A DNA stretch of 64,000 bases from Sacculina carcini (Eukaryota; Arthropoda; Thecostraca; Sacculinidae): assembly GCA_916048095.2 (NCBI GenBank), contig OU696596.1, positions 1,675,195 through 1,739,194 of the forward strand. The letters run 5' to 3'. Made by a program: the position numbers and the translations under genes. Of the stretch, positions 13,391-24,567 are shown piece after piece; within the stretch, counting starts at the first letter, position 1, and every line of letters begins with the position of its first letter. The notes under the pieces are model-generated. The model was not told the origin of the DNA. It did not search any database and saw nothing but the letters and a program-made list of their open reading frames with translations.

Positions 13391-16167
13391 GTATATTACG
13401 TATAATTTCATACACACATTTTTCTTGTATTGTTACTTTTTGCTATGCTGATTTTGATGATAACATACTCAATGAACTGAACTCAGCAGAATTATCGGCG
13501 GTATAATTGCATATTCATATACCCCCAGTCAATTTGTCGAGGGGTATATATACCTCCCAGGGGGGATATCTACTGCCATGGTGTAAATGAAATAAGGTGA
13601 CCAGGCGGAATACAAAACTGCTCACACTCAACACACACACACACTCAACACACACACACACACTCAACACACAGACACACACTCAACACACACACACACA
13701 CTCAACACACAGACACACACTCAACACACAGACACACACTCAACACACAGACACACACTCAACACACAGACACACACTCAACACACAGACACACACTCAA
13801 CACACAGACACACACTCAACACACAGACACACACTCAACACACAGACACACACTCAACACACAGACACACACTCAACACACAGACACACACTCAACACAC
13901 AGACACACACACACACACACTCAACACACAGACACACACACACACACACACACACACTCAACACACAGACACACACTCAACACGAGGTAGCAGATACAAC
14001 ACACACACAAATTGTAACTGATATAGAGGACACAATTCCACAGGAGGTAAGATATGTAGAAATTTTGAGCCATCTATATACAATCCTCTATATGAGCCTA
14101 TGTATACAATCCGTCTATATGAGCCTCAAAATACAATCCCCCTATATGAGCCTATATATACAATCCCTCTATACAAGCCTATATAAACAGTCCCTCTATA
14201 TAAATATGGCATGCCAAGCGAGAGAATATTGAGACAGCCGGAATTCTGCTTTATGGAGATATTCGTGGATGAATAGATGGAGATAATTGTGATAAATAAT
14301 ACGAAATATGCTGGATATAAGGACAATACTAGATCTCGATGGTCTAAAATTCTAGGTAGAAAATGGAAGCGTGTTATATTTGATAGTAAATCAGTTGAAC
14401 TTGAAGTGAGTTTCTGAAGAAATTACCTCCAACAAAAAAACAAGAGGAAAAACATTATTCGCACTTTTTACTATAAATCTCATCTATCCCCTATTCTGTT
14501 CCTAAAAAAAATAAAATTCGGGAAAATTTTCATATGAAAATTTTCATGTTAAAATATTATATTTAGTTAAATCTCACCTTTCTTTCGGCTTCATTCGCTC
14601 TGGTCTCAGAGTTTCCCACTCGTTCTTCAAGCTCGATTAACTGCCAATACAACGAAAGAAAAAATTATATGATAATTTTTATAATTATATACTGCCTCTT
14701 ATGGCTTGAGACAGCTAAATATATTCATTCAGATAAAATACATGGATCTATATTTGACAAACACAAACACTATTTTTCATAACCTAAACTCCCGTAGCGA
14801 AGTTAAATTAGAATCACTCTATTTTTCCACTAGCTGGCCAGAATTTCGACAAAATACGGTCAATTTTATGATTAAAAAAAGAACCAGGTAAAATATGCAT
14901 ATTTATTTAACAAAAAGACACAAATATGTAGGATGATTACTGGTAAGAAATATAAAATTCACTAATATAAATCCAGTAAAACGTCGCTATAATAATTGTA
15001 AAAAATGACGTTTAATTGGAGGAGCCGTTTTCACAGAGTTTTTTACGATAATTAACATTTCCTTGAGGTTATTAATAATTTTTAATTCTTGTAAATAGTT
15101 ATATATTGTAAAACGTGCAAATTTTTCTCAAAAAAGTATGTTTTTCATAAATATGTGATATTCACTAGTTTCTGCAGAATTTTAAGTGCAACTTTTAGGA
15201 TTTTTAGCGCAAATTTTCTTGATTTTTAGCGCACCAAAACTTCACCCTACTGATTACTATTAAGTAATAACTCACTATTGATAATTAATCTTGCCTGCGG
15301 CTAGTCAAACTTGAAAAATCACGAGCCACAACGAGGCAAATATAGTTTGACATCAAAACGCAGCGTGGACGGAATTTCTGCTATTTGATAGCAGCACTTG
15401 TCAAGCGCGGCAGAAATATGAGCTCAAACTAACACAAAAACACTCCACACATCATCTACACGCATCTTTCAGCAATGAGGCGCGAAAATGTCATATTTCG
15501 CAACATTTTTTTTAACAGAGGATCACAGAAGATTAAAGCGCGAGATATTTATTATATTAAACACATAATATAATGTGATTACAGCTACAAAAATAAACCA
15601 GGAAAACAGCATGAAAATACGCAGCTAAATAAATTAAATATGCTCGTTTTTATATTATACCGAATGTAATTACGAATATTTTAGTGAAATGTCAAATTAT
15701 CAAATCGCCCAGTATCGCCTAGCCACAAATCACGAGAATAACTAGATTTTCTCAAATACAATTGATAAGTTGAGATCTCGTGCGTTGGTGTCAACACCAC
15801 CTTCGCACTATCTGCTTGGATCAGGCAAAATCTACTCACACACATACACAGGCAATTTAATTTGACGACGACATACAGATTGGTACAGAGGTAGCATTTT
15901 CTGTGACTGCTACAGGGAGAACACAGGCGGATACAGTCACTATTTCTAGGCAGGCCACTGACACAACACTCAGGTCATACATAATTCCCTGCCATTCACA
16001 AAATGATTTCCAAGCTTCAAACGTTTTTTTCGATTTCATTATTGGTGTAAAAACACGTGATTGTTATTGAAGGGAACTTCTGATAAGAGAGTGGATTTAT
16101 TTATTATAGTCTGCCTTTCTGTCACCGCGCGTGTTCAATTTGGCAGCATTCGGACAGCCATTTGCAC

Positions 16168-16246
<79 letters not shown>

Positions 16247-18711
16247 TGATTAGACTAAGTGCCCAAGGCAGGGGCGGTTTTAGAGCGGGAAAAAATCCGA
16301 GGTTGAATCTCAGAAGCAGAATCAAGATTAGCACAACCACAGGCTGAATATTTTCACAGAGTAAAAAAATAGCAAACAAAAAACCATGTTGATTGTTACC
16401 ATACCATCTTTTACCAGGTTGATTGTTACTATTTTATCATACTGTTACCATGCTGGCTGTTACCATACTATCTTTTACCAGGGTTGATTGTTACCATGCT
16501 GTTACCATGTTGATTGTTACCATACTATATTTTACCAGGTTGATAGTTGCCATGTTACCATACTGTTACCATGCTGTCTGTTACCATGTTGATTGCTACC
16601 ATACTGTTACCATGTTGGTTGTTACCATACTATCTTTTACCAGGTTGATTGTTACCATGTTACCATACTGTTACCATGCTGACTGTCACCATGTTGTTTG
16701 CTACCATATTGTTATCATGTTAATTGTTACCATACTGTTTGTTACCACACATATACGTGGTGATTTTACTACTGAGGTTAAGCTGTACTATACAATAAAA
16801 CGAAAACAGATCAAATAAAAAACTACTGAAAGCTAAAAACAAAAAAAAACAGAAATTCATATGTCATATTCATATGATTCAAAGAGCATATGAAACGTAT
16901 TATAAATTCGAAGTTAACATATTATTTAATAATACCGGATCCTCATTTTTGTCTCGCACCCCTTCCAAATAAGCAGTCACTTCTCACACCCCCTCGATTC
17001 TTGAAATACAAAAATATTAAAATACAAACGACCTAATAACAAACCTTTTTTATTCAATATTCATTCATACATAAATCATTTAAAAGAGTAAACAAAGCTG
17101 CTTTTTTGAGGAAAAATATAATTCATAGGTTAAACATACAATTTCTTAAAAAAACAGGAAAGCTCGCACCCCCGTGTTCCAGCTCATCCCCTTCTCTCTT
17201 CTCCCCCCCATCACCATCACCACTACACCCTGAATCCACCTCTGATCTTATTCCCGCACTAACACATTCGTTCTTTTGCTCTTCTGCTTGGTCAGACACC
17301 ATCCTAATTGACATGTGTCTGTCTGTGTGTGTGTGTGTGTGTGTGTATGTTGATAGCACACACACACACACATACACACACAGTCGGTGCTAATTAGTCG
17401 TACAAGATGAATGGTTACAGCAGAAATTGCACGTGCACAGTCGGCTCATCTCTCATCTGTATCTGTATGTATGTGTGTGTGTCGTGCGTTGTCATGACAA
17501 CATGTGATATATATGTGTGTGTGTGTGTGTGTGTGGATTAAGATTCTATTGTTTGAACTAAGAACTACAAGTAACATAAGGAAAGGAGATTAATAACTAA
17601 AATTAGTTATTCCTCTCTGAATCTTTCTCTAACCGACTCTGTTTTCTCCGGGAGAAATCTTACAATATTTTAAAGAAATATAGCACTTTAATTTATCCAA
17701 TTTAATTTAGCAAGTGAATCTCCATATTTTCAATTAGTTCATTTTTAAGTGTATTTTACTGGAATAATTCAACTGCTTCATTCATTCTTTACTCGTATCT
17801 ATCTATCTTTACTCTTGCTAATTTTCGTTCGTCTATACACAATCTTTCAATATTTGTTCAACGTGTGTGTAAGTGTAATTGTAATTATTTTATTGTGTGC
17901 TGTTAATTTGAGTATGTGTGTGAAAGTGGTAACTGCATATTACATTACAAACATTATATAATGCATTACATATTTTACATCACAAAAAGTACACATTACA
18001 CGACAAGACTCATACATTACATATTACATTACAAACATTAAATTATAATCATTACATTTTACATTAAACATTCCATTTTATATTACACACATTACATATG
18101 TTGCATTACACACATTGTATATTACATTACATTATAAATATTACACGTATATTACATGATACACATTATATTACATTTTACATTACAAACATTGCATTAT
18201 TTATTACATAGCATATATTTAAATTATATTACAGGGTTAATTCAGCCAAAACCAACCTTATTATGGAGAATATCCCTCACGCGGTTGTTTTGACTTCTAC
18301 ATTGTTGTAACTGTGCTTCTAGCTGACGACATCTCTGTTGCCAATTAACCTGGTCGCTCGCCCATATGTAGTGTTGCCAAGCAGACGGGGTACCCGGTTC
18401 TGGAGCAGTCACCAACGCCAAATCACCTATACTCAAGTCACTCATTGCCGATGGCTGAGTGGAAACTACAGCAGAACTCGATTGCAATGTCGAGACTTCA
18501 TCAGCGCCATCTAGCGGAGAATATATAAGTTCGGGCACATAGGAATGTCGCAGGGGTGCGGGAGGAGGTGGAGATGATGTTCCTGCTGCTTCCGGCCGTC
18601 TCATATCATCCACAAATGCAGAGTGAGGTCGTTGCAGAGTGCGAGAGTGAGCGGTGCCTCGTGCAACCAGCTCTTGATGCTCGTTCATTATACCACACTG
18701 TTTATCAACAC
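514..18711 (-). CDS. PLEKHH: PLEKHH1/2 (MAX-1) family gene, N-terminal coiled-coil part; continues past the left edge
   Basis: Five minus-strand exons join in phase 0: 18711-18257 (ATG at 18688), 14640-14578, 8119-7982, 5091-4996 and 636-514, giving 284 codons and still open at the last donor. Exon 1 ends with [14 protein letters not shown], then come [41 protein letters not shown] and [12 protein letters not shown]. This order matches the N-terminal coiled coil of vertebrate PLEKHH1/2 (VDWQKRC...LEQRLLEAEQR...EKAAKIKEWV...LEMENQHL). The family goes on with PH, MyTH4 and FERM domains, which must lie beyond the window. MAX-1 acts in axon guidance in C. elegans; PLEKHH2 is a podocyte actin-associated protein. 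The first about 110 residues are Ser/Pro-rich with no recognised domain. The exon at 18711 starts after an acceptor (TTTTTTCAG), so at least one exon, perhaps non-coding, lies upstream. Confidence 0.85.
1745..2005 (+). mobile_element. CR1-like LINE 3' end, copy 1
   Basis: About 260 bases match 8484-8746 closely, from AAAATACTAGATG through TGTCTGGAATCAGTTATTGG to GACAGGACAGCACGAGC and AGCTCATCTCCTGTG, and end in a CA tract. The GACAGGACAG...CTCATCTCCTG block is the same 3' terminus that follows reverse-transcriptase C-terminal remnants at 33532-33955 and 38166-38762. The reading frame ([11 protein letters not shown]) is degenerate. Confidence 0.65.
2138..2206. repeat. Near-perfect inverted repeat (hairpin)
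   Basis: CTAGTAATACATTTCA, then CTTCAACACACATG, is mirrored by CATGTATGTGTGTTGAAG and TGAAATGTATTACTAG, making a stem of about 32 pairs. Fragments of the arm (GTGAAATGTATTACTAGAA) recur at 2255 and 2295. It resembles a small fold-back element. Confidence 0.6.
2823..3600. repeat. 11-bp minisatellite (GATTTAGTGAA)n with a ~285-bp higher-order period
   Basis: About 70 copies of GATTTAGTGAA occur, with variants GTCAA and GATGTTAGAA. Marker variants repeat 285 bases apart (GATGTTA at 3114 and 3399; GAATATTTAG at 3056 and 3341), so larger blocks were duplicated after the unit array formed. It lies within a PLEKHH intron. Confidence 0.9.
3890..4360. repeat. Degenerate CA/CACTGACA repeat
   Basis: Runs of ACACACA are broken by ACTGACAC and ACACATACACA in a 470-base tract. 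No coding content; long open frames here are repeat translation. Confidence 0.9.
4996..5091 (-). CDS. PLEKHH: PLEKHH exon 4: conserved [14 protein letters not shown] segment
   Basis: This 96-base, phase 0 exon has acceptor GTGTTTCAG|GTG directly behind a (GT)n tract and donor GAA|GTCAGT. The stretch [14 protein letters not shown] is the best-conserved part of the PLEKHH coiled coil (AAKIKEWVTLKL in human PLEKHH1). Confidence 0.9.
5926..6140. repeat. Direct duplication of a ~90-base segment
   Basis: AACACCGCAAAAATGCAT followed by CGTGCCAACTATATTATACATCCTCC occurs at about 5926 and again at about 6062. The copies differ by a few bases (CGGGAAATTT against CGAGAAATCT). They are about 135 bases apart, so this is a tandem duplication with a short spacer. 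Confidence 0.8.
7373..7700. repeat. TG and CT microsatellite block, antisense to the local polarity
   Basis: GTGTGTTTGTGTATG repeats (7376-7532), (CT)n near 7580-7650 and pure (GT)n at 7650-7694. Most simple tracts in this gene read CA on the plus strand; this one is an exception. Confidence 0.9.
7982..8119 (-). CDS. PLEKHH: PLEKHH exon 3: coiled coil with Ser-rich insert
   Basis: This 138-base, phase 0 exon has acceptor GTGTGTGTAG|GCG and donor GAG|GTACAC. It encodes [11 protein letters not shown], a run [11 protein letters not shown], then [20 protein letters not shown]. The position matches the HRKYQELLKAIQGKDELISQ region of vertebrate PLEKHH; the Ser-rich part is lineage-specific. Confidence 0.8.
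8138..8197 (+). repeat. Hairpin element with GAGGGTCT loop, copy 1
   Basis: CATTACATTA leads into ATATCGCGCTTTTCACCCGA and then GGGTCTGAAAAGCGC. The arms GCGCTTTTCA and TGAAAAGCGC pair perfectly around a CCCGAGGGTC loop. Related copies lie at 55767-55835 and 61403-61465, and a degenerate one at 24324-24370. Confidence 0.65.
8484..8746 (+). mobile_element. CR1-like LINE 3' end, copy 2
   Basis: This copy is about 90 percent identical by eye to 1745-2005, including TGTCTGGAATCAGTTATTGG and the terminal AGCTCATCTCCTGTG block. It also runs into a CA tract. Both copies start within the same degenerate frame, so both are 5'-truncated insertions. Confidence 0.65.
9115..9318. repeat. Two (TA)n tracts flanking an 80-base segment
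   Basis: (TA)n runs at about 9115-9151 and 9233-9318 surround unique sequence including TTCGCGCTTGCAAACGAG. Long (TA)n can extrude cruciforms; no gene is present. Confidence 0.9.
10425..10530. mobile_element. Degenerate half of the fold-back MITE found at 50352-50545
   Basis: CAACTCTCGTGCTAAATATC and ACGGCACCTCTTAATAATAC match the right arm at 50490-50535 (ATAACTCTCGTGATAAACAT and CGACTCCTCTTAATAATTAC) at about 80 percent. Only one arm is present. Confidence 0.55.
10703..10790 (+). mobile_element. CR1-like LINE 3' terminus, short copy
   Basis: AAGACAGGACAATCCGAGCA, AGCTCATATCCTGTAAC and CCAACTAGGTGAGTACAC match the LINE 3' end, including the AACTAGGTGAGTAC tail motif that is tandemly expanded in other copies. 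Confidence 0.6.
11270..11436. repeat. Repeat fragment sharing a phrase with 43130-43230, ending in three AGGTCA repeats
   Basis: GGTGGGGAATAGAGTGGTTG and GGTGGGAAACGAATGGTCGT resemble GGTGGGGAATGGAAGAGTTG and GTGGGAAGCTAAAGGTCG near 43170. Positions 11410-11430 hold AGGTCATTAAGGTCA followed by TTTAGGTCA, that is three half-sites with 3-base spacing (DR3). Confidence 0.45.
12413..12913 (-). other. Unrecognised open frame of 166 codons with 15-bp repeats
   Basis: A minus-strand frame begins [20 protein letters not shown] and runs to a TGA near 12413. Residues about 87-109 are a five-residue repeat, (SASHV)n, made by a 15-bp DNA repeat of GAAGCAGAAACGTGT at 12585-12660 on the plus strand. The composition (His, Thr, Ser, Arg) is not clearly low-complexity elsewhere. 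It lies between PLEKHH exons 2 and 3, which join in phase without it, so it could be an optional exon, a nested gene or chance. I recognise no domain. Confidence 0.25.
13618..13990. repeat. 19-bp minisatellite, unit CTCAACACACAGACACACA
   Basis: About 16 near-identical copies occur from 13625, with two (CA)n expansions near 13905 and 13945. The unit is a higher-order form of the CA tract. Confidence 0.9.
14060..14205. repeat. Short array of TACAATCC...CTATATGAGCCTA units
   Basis: About five units of roughly 27 bases (ATACAATCCCCCTATATGAG then CCTAT) lie downstream of the 19-bp array. Confidence 0.75.
14522..14545. repeat. 24-base perfect palindrome
   Basis: GAAAATTTTC-ATAT-GAAAATTTTC is exactly self-complementary. 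It lies 33 bases from the donor of PLEKHH exon 2. It may be chance in AT-rich sequence. Confidence 0.7.
14578..14640 (-). CDS. PLEKHH: PLEKHH exon 2: 21-codon coiled-coil exon
   Basis: This 63-base, phase 0 exon has acceptor TTGGCAG|TTA and donor [29 protein letters not shown] matches LEQRLLEAEQRAENAETQV of PLEKHH1. It is short and easy to miss. Confidence 0.8.
16172..16243. repeat. (AC)36 microsatellite
   Basis: A pure AC dinucleotide tract of about 72 bases. Confidence 0.95.
16385..16770. repeat. Irregular minisatellite built on GTTACCATGTTGATT and GTTACCATACT
   Basis: At least 20 TTACCAT heptamers occur in 380 bases, with alternating spacers TGTTGATTG, ACTATCTTTTACCAGG and ACTG. Open frames across it are repeat translation. 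Confidence 0.85.
17935..18235. repeat. TTACA-rich degenerate repeat
   Basis: ACATTACATATTACATTACA-type phrases recur over 300 bases. It lies directly downstream, in the PLEKHH transcript sense, of the exon ending at 18257. Confidence 0.8.
18257..18711 (-). CDS. PLEKHH: PLEKHH first coding exon in the window
   Basis: The acceptor TTTTTTCAG precedes 18711 and the first in-frame ATG is at 18688-18686. The exon codes 144 residues to a donor AAG|GTTGGT. It holds a Ser/Pro/Ala-rich leader (SSPPPPAP) and then the family signature [12 protein letters not shown]. The frame is also open upstream of the ATG to the acceptor, so translation could begin in an earlier exon. Confidence 0.8.
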
Positions 18712-18825
18712 CTGAAAAAACACAAAACAGTACATTTTTATCGATTTTTTTTATTTTCGCTTGATTTTTGGTTTCTTTCACCATAAGCTCTCATTTTCCG
18801 AACTAATCTTGTCTAAATTTCTGTT

Positions 18826-19310
18826 AGCTTCCAATACATGGGGCCACCGAAGGATGGTAATATTGATTGAACTCTTCCCCTAGACTCCGTGGTGTAGTGA
18901 TTAGAACACCCGTGGACTCCGTGGTGTAGTGGTAGTACACCCGCCTCACAAGCGGGAGGTCCGTGGTTCGTGGTCCGTGGTCCGCGGCGGAGCAGAATTT
19001 CATTGGGCGAATTCTATAATCCAACAGTCCCTGTCCACCCAGCAGAAAATGATAGTACCAGATATCAGTCATGAGTTGTGTCATGCATTCTGGGGAGGTG
19101 GCCCTCTCTAATACGTCTTCCGTCCTTGTGGCGCCATAGCATGGAGAGGGTTGGTTCTGTGGTGACAGCGAGCTGCACGTGGAACACCTGTGTGTGTGTG
19201 TTCATAAGCTTCGACTTCTTCCCGTGTAGCAGCTGTCACTTAGGCCTTTAACCTTTAACCCTATGCTACTGGATTTTCCTGTAATTAGTAATAACAATAA
19301 TACATATCCC
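18826..19310 (-). mobile_element. ATT-tailed repeat (family 2) split by a SINE
   Basis: 18826-18882 (TTAGCTTCCAATACATGGGG to CTCTTCCCC) and 19259-19310 (TATGCTACTGGATTTTCCTG then TAATTAGTAATAAC) are the two halves of the repeat seen intact at 24568-24720, 51130-51535 and 58741-59063. The SINE at 18883-19258 sits between them, so it inserted later. Confidence 0.75.
18883..19258 (+). mobile_element. tRNA-Val-derived SINE, copy 1 (duplicated box A)
   Basis: The head ACTCCGTGGTGTAGTGGTAG is followed by CCCGC-CTCACAA-GCGGG, an anticodon arm with CAC (Val) in the loop. The body reads TTCATTGGGCGAATTC, TCATGCATTCTGGGG and GTCTTCCGTCC, and the element ends near TGTAGCAGCTGTCACTT. The head is partly duplicated (GGACTCCGTGGTGTAGTG occurs twice), and the box B region is corrupted by GTGGTTC/GTGGTCC repeats. 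Confidence 0.85.
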
Positions 19311-19591
19311 CAGCCTGCCATTCATTTACGGTCCAAAAAATTAGTCATTTAAGATTACCCGTTGATCGAAATCTTGTTGGTGTATATTTGTTTTTTAATA
19401 ATAGTTCATGCAATAACGAAGCTAACAAAGAGACTGAATAACCCGCCAAAACCAACACATAACGTACATAAAATGCTAAAACACACTGCACGAAAACACG
19501 TGACAATACGCCACTTGATCCTCCACTTAAATTTAATTTCACACAAAAATACCCCGGCATTTAACTATAGTGGATATTTCAGCTCTTGTGT

Positions 19592-19635
<44 letters not shown>

Positions 19636-19965
19636 TGGGGGCGGAGCAAGCAGAGATTTATTGATCACAGACGCCACACATTGTTTGATGTTTTACTCAC
19701 CAACAACTCGCATGTGCTGTATGTGTGTGTGTGTGTGTATGTGTGTGTGTGTATGTGTGTGTGTGTGTGTGTGTGTATGTGTGTGTGTGTGTGTGTGTAC
19801 CGTAGGCCGTCAAATATTAAATTCGCAAATATGAAGTTCGTAAGCGGACGAGCTGGAAATGGGAAAGTTTCGCAGCGAAGATGTAGTGTAGATCTCAACA
19901 CAATGCCTTGTGTGTGTGTGTGCAAATACAGAGGTGGAACTATGGTGGAAACGTACCCTTATGTT

Positions 19966-20010
<45 letters not shown>

Positions 20011-20041
20011 CACAGACACACACGTACATACATACATACAG

Positions 20042-20296
20042 GCAGAGCCGTAGCAACCGCCCCCCGTACCCCCCGGCCGGGTACCCCGAATGTTCAGGGG
20101 CCCCGTTACTTCACGTATGACATTAAAATTTATCATATTATGTATAGACTTTACCTTTTTGCTCAGATGTTTTCACCTGAGCTTGTATTATGTGATTATG
20201 TCTAATAAATGAATTCATTGTTTGGTGATATATTTATATTGGGGGCCCCAAGTGTTGCCTTCGAGGGGGGCATAATTCCTCGCAACGGCTCTGCAT
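20042..20296 (+). mobile_element. MITE with GCAGAGCCGT terminal inverted repeats, full length
   Basis: The left end GCAGAGCCGTAGCAA and right end (reverse complement) GCAGAGCCGTTGCGA are inverted. Both ends are rich in G/C runs (CGTACCCCCCGGCCGGGTAC; GGGGGCCCC) around an AT-rich middle. ATACAG lies on both sides and may be the target-site duplication. A partial inverted copy is at 47585-47772. Confidence 0.75.
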
Positions 20297-20447
20297 ACAG
20301 GCACACACAAACATGCACAGCCATATTAGAGTCATTTGCAGCATATATATTTTTCATAATCGTCTTGGTATGAACAAATTGACTTTAAATAATGAATCGT
20401 CGCTTTTTGCTCATATCCCAAATGTAGCTGTATGTAGCTAGTCGATA

Positions 20448-20482
<35 letters not shown>

Positions 20483-20899
20483 GGGGAGCAAGACGTGTAG
20501 CAGAGGCGTATTCAGACTGTTAAAGATACAGTGCTAAATCTAGTGAGAAATTGGGGGTGTATTCTGTGATTTCTGCTTCGTGGCACTAATCTTTCATAAT
20601 TCACGATTTTTATTTCATGATTCGTATAGTTCATGCGGTGATTGGATAATTCCACCATCTCCTTCCTTCGGACTTGGATAGGGACCTGAATGGCGAGCAC
20701 TGCACTAAGTGGATTGATAACATCCCTGCTCAACATGACCAGACGATTTCTGCTCAGAAAAGCAGCTGTGCACACACACACACACACACACGTGTGCTAT
20801 CTCCATCACTCCCCTCCATAACACACACACACAGACACACGCACAAACAAACAGACAGACAGACACGCCCAATGTCTGCTATGAATTTCCGCGAACAAG

Positions 20900-20932
<33 letters not shown>

Positions 20933-21091
20933 CATACACATGCACACACACACATATGCACACACACAAGCAAAAGATACGCCCTGTTGCACATTGTAGA
21001 ATGATTGAGTAAATGTGTGTTATTTTACGATCGAGAAAGATCAGGAAGTAAAGATATTTGTTATTCATTCACACTTAACCACGTGTGTTAG

Positions 21092-23514
21092 TACTGACAT
21101 GACATCACTGACATGACATCACTGACACGACATCACTGACATGACATCACTGACACGACACCACTGACACGACATCACTGACAAGACATCACTGACACGA
21201 CATAACTGACATGATATCACTGACAGGACATCACTGACATGATATCACTGACAGGACATCACTGACAAGACACCACTGACACGACACCACTGACACGACA
21301 CCACTGACACGACATCACTGACACAACACCACTGACACAACACCACTGACACAACAGCACTGACACGACACCACTGACACGACACCACTGACACGACATC
21401 ACTGACACGACATCACTGACACGACATCACTGACACGACACCACTGACACGACACCACTGACACGACATCACTGACACGACACCACTGACACAACATCAC
21501 TGACATGACACCACTGACACGACATCACTGACACGACACCACTGACACGGCATCACTGACACGACACCACTGACACGACATCACTGACACGACACCACTG
21601 ACACGACATCACTGACACGACATCACTGACACGACATCACTGACACGACACCACTGACACGACACCACTGACACGACATCACTGACACGACACCACTGAC
21701 ACAACATCACTGACATGACACCACTGACACGACATCACTGACACGACACCACTGACACGGCATCACTGACACGACACCACTGACACGACATCACTGACAC
21801 GACACCACTGACACGACATCACTGACACGACATCACTGACACGACATCACTGACACGACACCACTGACACGACACCACTAACACGACATCACTGACACGA
21901 CATCACTGACACGACAACACTGACGCGACACCACTGACACGACATCACTGACACGACACCACTGACACGACATCACTGACACGACATCACTGACACGAAA
22001 CCACTGACACGACATCACTGACATGACACCACTGACATGACATCACTGACACGACATCACTGACACAACATCACTGACATGACATCACTGACACGACATC
22101 ACTGACACGACATCACTGACACGACATCACTGACACGACATCACTGACACTCCATCAATGACACTCCATCACTGACACAACACCACTGACACGACATCAC
22201 TGACACGACATCACTGACACACGACATCACTGACATGACACTACTGACGCGACACCACTAACACGACATCACTGACACGACACCACTGACACGACATCAC
22301 TGACACGACATCACTGACACGAAACCACTGACACGACATCACTGACATGACACCACTGACATGACATCACTGACACGACATCACTGACACAACATCACTG
22401 ACATGACATCACTGACACGACATCACTGACACGACATCACTGACACGACATCACTGACACGACATCACTGACACGACATCACTGACACGACAACACTGAC
22501 GCGACACCACTGACACGACATCACTGACACGACACCACTGACACGACATCACTGACACGACATCACTGACACGAAACCACTGACACGACATCACTGACAT
22601 GACACCACTGACATGACATCACTGACACGACATCACTGACACGACATCACTGACACAACATCACTGACATGACATCACTGACACGACATCACTGACACGA
22701 CATCACTGACACGACATCACTGACACGACATCACTGACACTCCATCAATGACACTCCATCACTGACACAACACCACTGACACGACATCACTGACACGACA
22801 TCACTGACACGACATCACTGACACAACATCACTGACACGACATCACTGACACAACATCACTGACACGACATCACTGACACGACATCACTGACACGACACC
22901 ACTGACACGACATCACTGACACACGACATCACTGACATGACACTACTGACGCGACACCACTGACACGACATCACTGACACGACACCACTGACACGACATC
23001 ACTGACACGACATCACTGACACGAAACCACTGACACGACATCACTGACATGACACCACTGACATGACATCACTGACACGACATCACTGACACAACATCAC
23101 TGACATGACATCACTGACACGACATCACTGACACGACATCACTGACACGACATCACTGACACGACATCACTGACACGACATCACTGACACGACACCACTG
23201 ACACGACATCACTGACACGACACCACTGACACGACATCACTGACACGACACCACCGACACGACATCACTGACACGACATCACTGACACGACATCACTGAC
23301 ACGACATCACTGACACGACATCACTGACACGACATCACTGACACGACATCACTGACACGACACCACTGATACGACATCACTGACACAACACCACTGACAC
23401 GACATCACTGATACGACATCACTGACACGACATCACTGACACGACATCACTGACACGACATCACTGACACGACATCACTGACACGACATCACTGACACGA
23501 CACCATCGTTACAC
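21092..23514 (+). repeat. 14-bp satellite array (CACTGACACGACAT)n, forward arm
   Basis: About 172 copies cover 2.4 kb with near-perfect 14-base phase. Variants are ACACC for ACATC, ACATGAC and ACACAAC. Rare markers show block duplication: CACGGCATC at 21548 and 21758 (210 = 15 units), and CCATCAATG at about 22152 and 22742 (590 bases). Fourteen is not a multiple of three, and no open frame runs through. Confidence 0.95.
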
Positions 23515-24323
23515 CACAGTTTATGGCCAGTTGTAGCAGAAATTCCGCCATAAAGCGGTTACAATGCCGCCGCTGCAATCTTCCCAGCCCCCTGTGTCAG
23601 AGGCGGTTCAAGGAGCTGAGAGAAGGGGGAGCTAGAATCATGCCCCCTGCAAAAATATCACACGGGATACTACATAATTTCTACTGTGTGTGATTCTAGT
23701 AAGCTAGAAATACGTATGTAAGTATGGAATTCAAAGAACCTATTAGACACCTCCCTGAATCCAATATTCTACTCCTGCCTATGTTTCATATCTTGGCTAA
23801 CACACATACACACACGCACATACATACACATGTGTGTGTGTGTGTGTATGTCAATTACAGCAGAGATAGGAGGTGGATGGAGGAAGCACGTGTCGGAGAA
23901 ATTCAAGCGGTGATTGATGTTCTCCTCGCGGTGTATATTGGCCAGTTTTGTGTTGTTGGTCGTTGTAATTGTCTTGTTACAGTCAGACCACATTACTCAT
24001 TACATTACTCATTACTCACGTTGAGTTACGCTTTCCAGGTCGATAAATAAAAAATAGCAAAGCAAAACAGAAATAACGGCAAAAAAATCAAATAAAAACC
24101 TTCAATAAAAAATTAGCTGTCCAAATATTAAATTATATATCATTGGTGCGTAACCTCGTTTTCTGCTTCGTATTCCCCCCACTCCTAACAACTCTTCATT
24201 TTCCACACAACAGCAGCGCTGAAAAATCCAATACATTCAGTTTTCACAGCCCAAATTTAATGTCAGAAAGTCAGTATAGAAACAAGAAAATAACCGAATA
24301 TAAATTGATAAATGCATTCATTC

Positions 24324-24370
24324 ATTCATATATTGCTTGATATAGCGCTCATAAACATAAGCGCGAAAAA
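24324..24370 (+). repeat. Degenerate copy of the GCGC hairpin element
   Basis: TATAGCGCTCATAAACATAA followed by GCGCGAAAA. It has the GCGC arms but not the GAGGGTCT loop, so membership is uncertain. Confidence 0.35.
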
Positions 24371-24567
24371 GTCACACAATAAACAATGCGGAAATACACC
24401 ATATATGCTAATGAGACGAAAGGCAGGAGCACAAACAATCAGAAAAATACAAGTTATAACAACAACAAATGTACAATATAACAAATACAATACACCCCAC
24501 ATCAACATTATAAAGACAACATAAAGAAAAAAAAACACCAGAGAATCTGAGACTGATCACTGATTAT

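Larger units (their letters stand above)
8120..14577 (-). other. PLEKHH intron 2-3, the largest PLEKHH intron seen
   Basis: This 6.4-kb intron contains CA blocks (8197-8470, 9800-10165, 10806-10950), two long (TA)n tracts (9115-9151, 9233-9318), LINE-like 3' ends (8484-8746, 10703-10790), a MITE half (10425-10530), a 19-bp array and an unexplained open frame at 12413-12913. The intron must be spliced across, because the exons on both sides join in phase. Confidence 0.55.
14641..18256 (-). other. PLEKHH intron 1-2
   Basis: It holds (AC)n at 16172-16243, a TTACCAT-based minisatellite (16385-16770), a TTACA-rich tract (17935-18235) and single-copy AT-rich DNA. A minus-strand frame at 15857-16039 ([20 protein letters not shown]) is bounded by no convincing splice sites. 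Confidence 0.55.

Noticed and set aside
15857..16039. Minus-strand frame [20 protein letters not shown] as a PLEKHH exon
   Set aside because: PLEKHH exons at 18257 and 14640 join directly in phase 0, and no convincing acceptor/donor pair bounds this frame.
21092..23514. CRISPR-like regular repeats
   Set aside because: The 14-bp units are directly contiguous with no unique spacers, and the DNA is eukaryotic.
23724..24050. Possible exon on the plus strand (RWMEEARVGEIQAVIDVLLA)
   Set aside because: The frame looks protein-like and follows an AG, but there is no strong donor, no family match and no neighbouring exon in phase.
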